Below, piece after piece: positions 63,606-64,000 of a DNA stretch of 64,000 bases. Position 1 is the stretch's first letter; each line of letters starts with the position of its first letter. Below the pieces are notes generated by a model that was given only the letters and a program-made list of their open reading frames with translations, made no database searches and was not told the DNA's origin. This DNA comes from Phoenix dactylifera (Eukaryota; Streptophyta; Magnoliopsida; Arecales; Arecaceae). The DNA is taken from the NCBI RefSeq assembly GCF_009389715.1, contig NC_052401.1:1228843-1292842 (forward strand), given 5' to 3'. The translations under genes were made by a program, and so were the position numbers.

Positions 63606-64000
63606 CTGCTACAACAAGGGATCAAAGTGGATACAAATTAAAGGACATATCATAATCATCTCAAAAGCCCAATAAAACAAACCCTACCAACTCGATGACA
63701 TACACCGGAAACACCTAATGGTGAATCAGGTGCGCCCGATGTCCACAAAAAGAAAGAACCAAAATGGAAAAAAAATACAAAAGCAGGAAAGAGAGAAGAG
63801 AAAGAAAGGAAAAATATTGAAAATGCCAGGATAGGTAAGATACTGTACAAATGAGTATTGTTTAATGTGAGAGTACAATAGAAATGTAACTGCAACTGAT
63901 TTATAAACCACTGAAGCTGGAAAGATGATGGCCCATACAAAAACTATTCAACTTAGAATTGGAGAAACTCCAACACAGGCTGAATCACTACAAAATACGT
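63606..64000 (-). other. Intron of the Tubby-like gene, to the window edge
   Basis: Downstream of the acceptor TAGCAG at about 63611-63606 (minus strand), no tubby-domain or F-box coding was seen to 64000. It is most likely intronic. Confidence 0.6.

Overview
This is plant nuclear DNA, about 64 kb, with five host genes spread among introns, AT-rich spacers and many transposable elements. The genes are typical angiosperm families with GT-AG introns. A GC-rich single-exon gene, AT-rich introns and GC-bearing solo LTRs suggest a non-grass monocot, perhaps a palm. That is an inference from composition and families, not a species call.

Host genes, left to right. (1) A Mediator subunit 26-like protein with a TFIIS N-terminal domain, minus strand, 3021-4792; nine exons join in frame to 350 aa. 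(2) An early-nodulin-like phytocyanin with a GPI tail, plus strand, 18480-19638; four exons, 268 aa. (3) A FAM135-like DUF3657/DUF676 putative serine esterase, plus strand, 23149-38709; fifteen exons, 818 aa. Its introns carry tandem repeats and a Mutator-type MITE, and one intron appears to start with GC. (4) A ROH1/BYPASS-like protein, minus strand, 43965-45194, single exon. (5) The last two coding exons of a Tubby-like F-box protein, minus strand, 62663-63605; the rest lies beyond the right edge. Neighbouring genes show no shared pathway.

Mobile DNA. There are two solo LTRs of one Ty3/Gypsy-like family (750-1328 minus; 8260-9078 plus). A Harbinger-like element with an internal 138-bp tandem array lies at 12003-13422. 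A Mutator-type MITE lies at 36082-36940 and a short hAT MITE at 52252-52447. Several 3' ends of L1-type LINEs carry an RNase H domain. The most striking locus is 52762-59580. Here a LINE that kept its ORF1 zinc knuckle, endonuclease and RNase H, but lost its reverse transcriptase, is split inside the RNase H by a 4.1-kb CACTA transposon (53071-57215). That CACTA has perfect 30-bp terminal inverted repeats, a 3-bp target duplication and dense subterminal GTGAC motifs. It carries a captured piece of a PP2A B56-type regulatory subunit gene next to the 3' end of a hAT transposase gene.

Long stretches without recognisable genes (about 1.3-2.5, 6.7-8.2, 9.1-11.4, 13.4-15.4, 19.7-22.6, 38.7-43.9, 46.1-52.2 and 59.6-62.6 kb) are mostly AT-rich spacer with small local duplications. 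All exon boundaries were worked out by hand from splice signals, reading frame and remembered family sequences. No database search was run.
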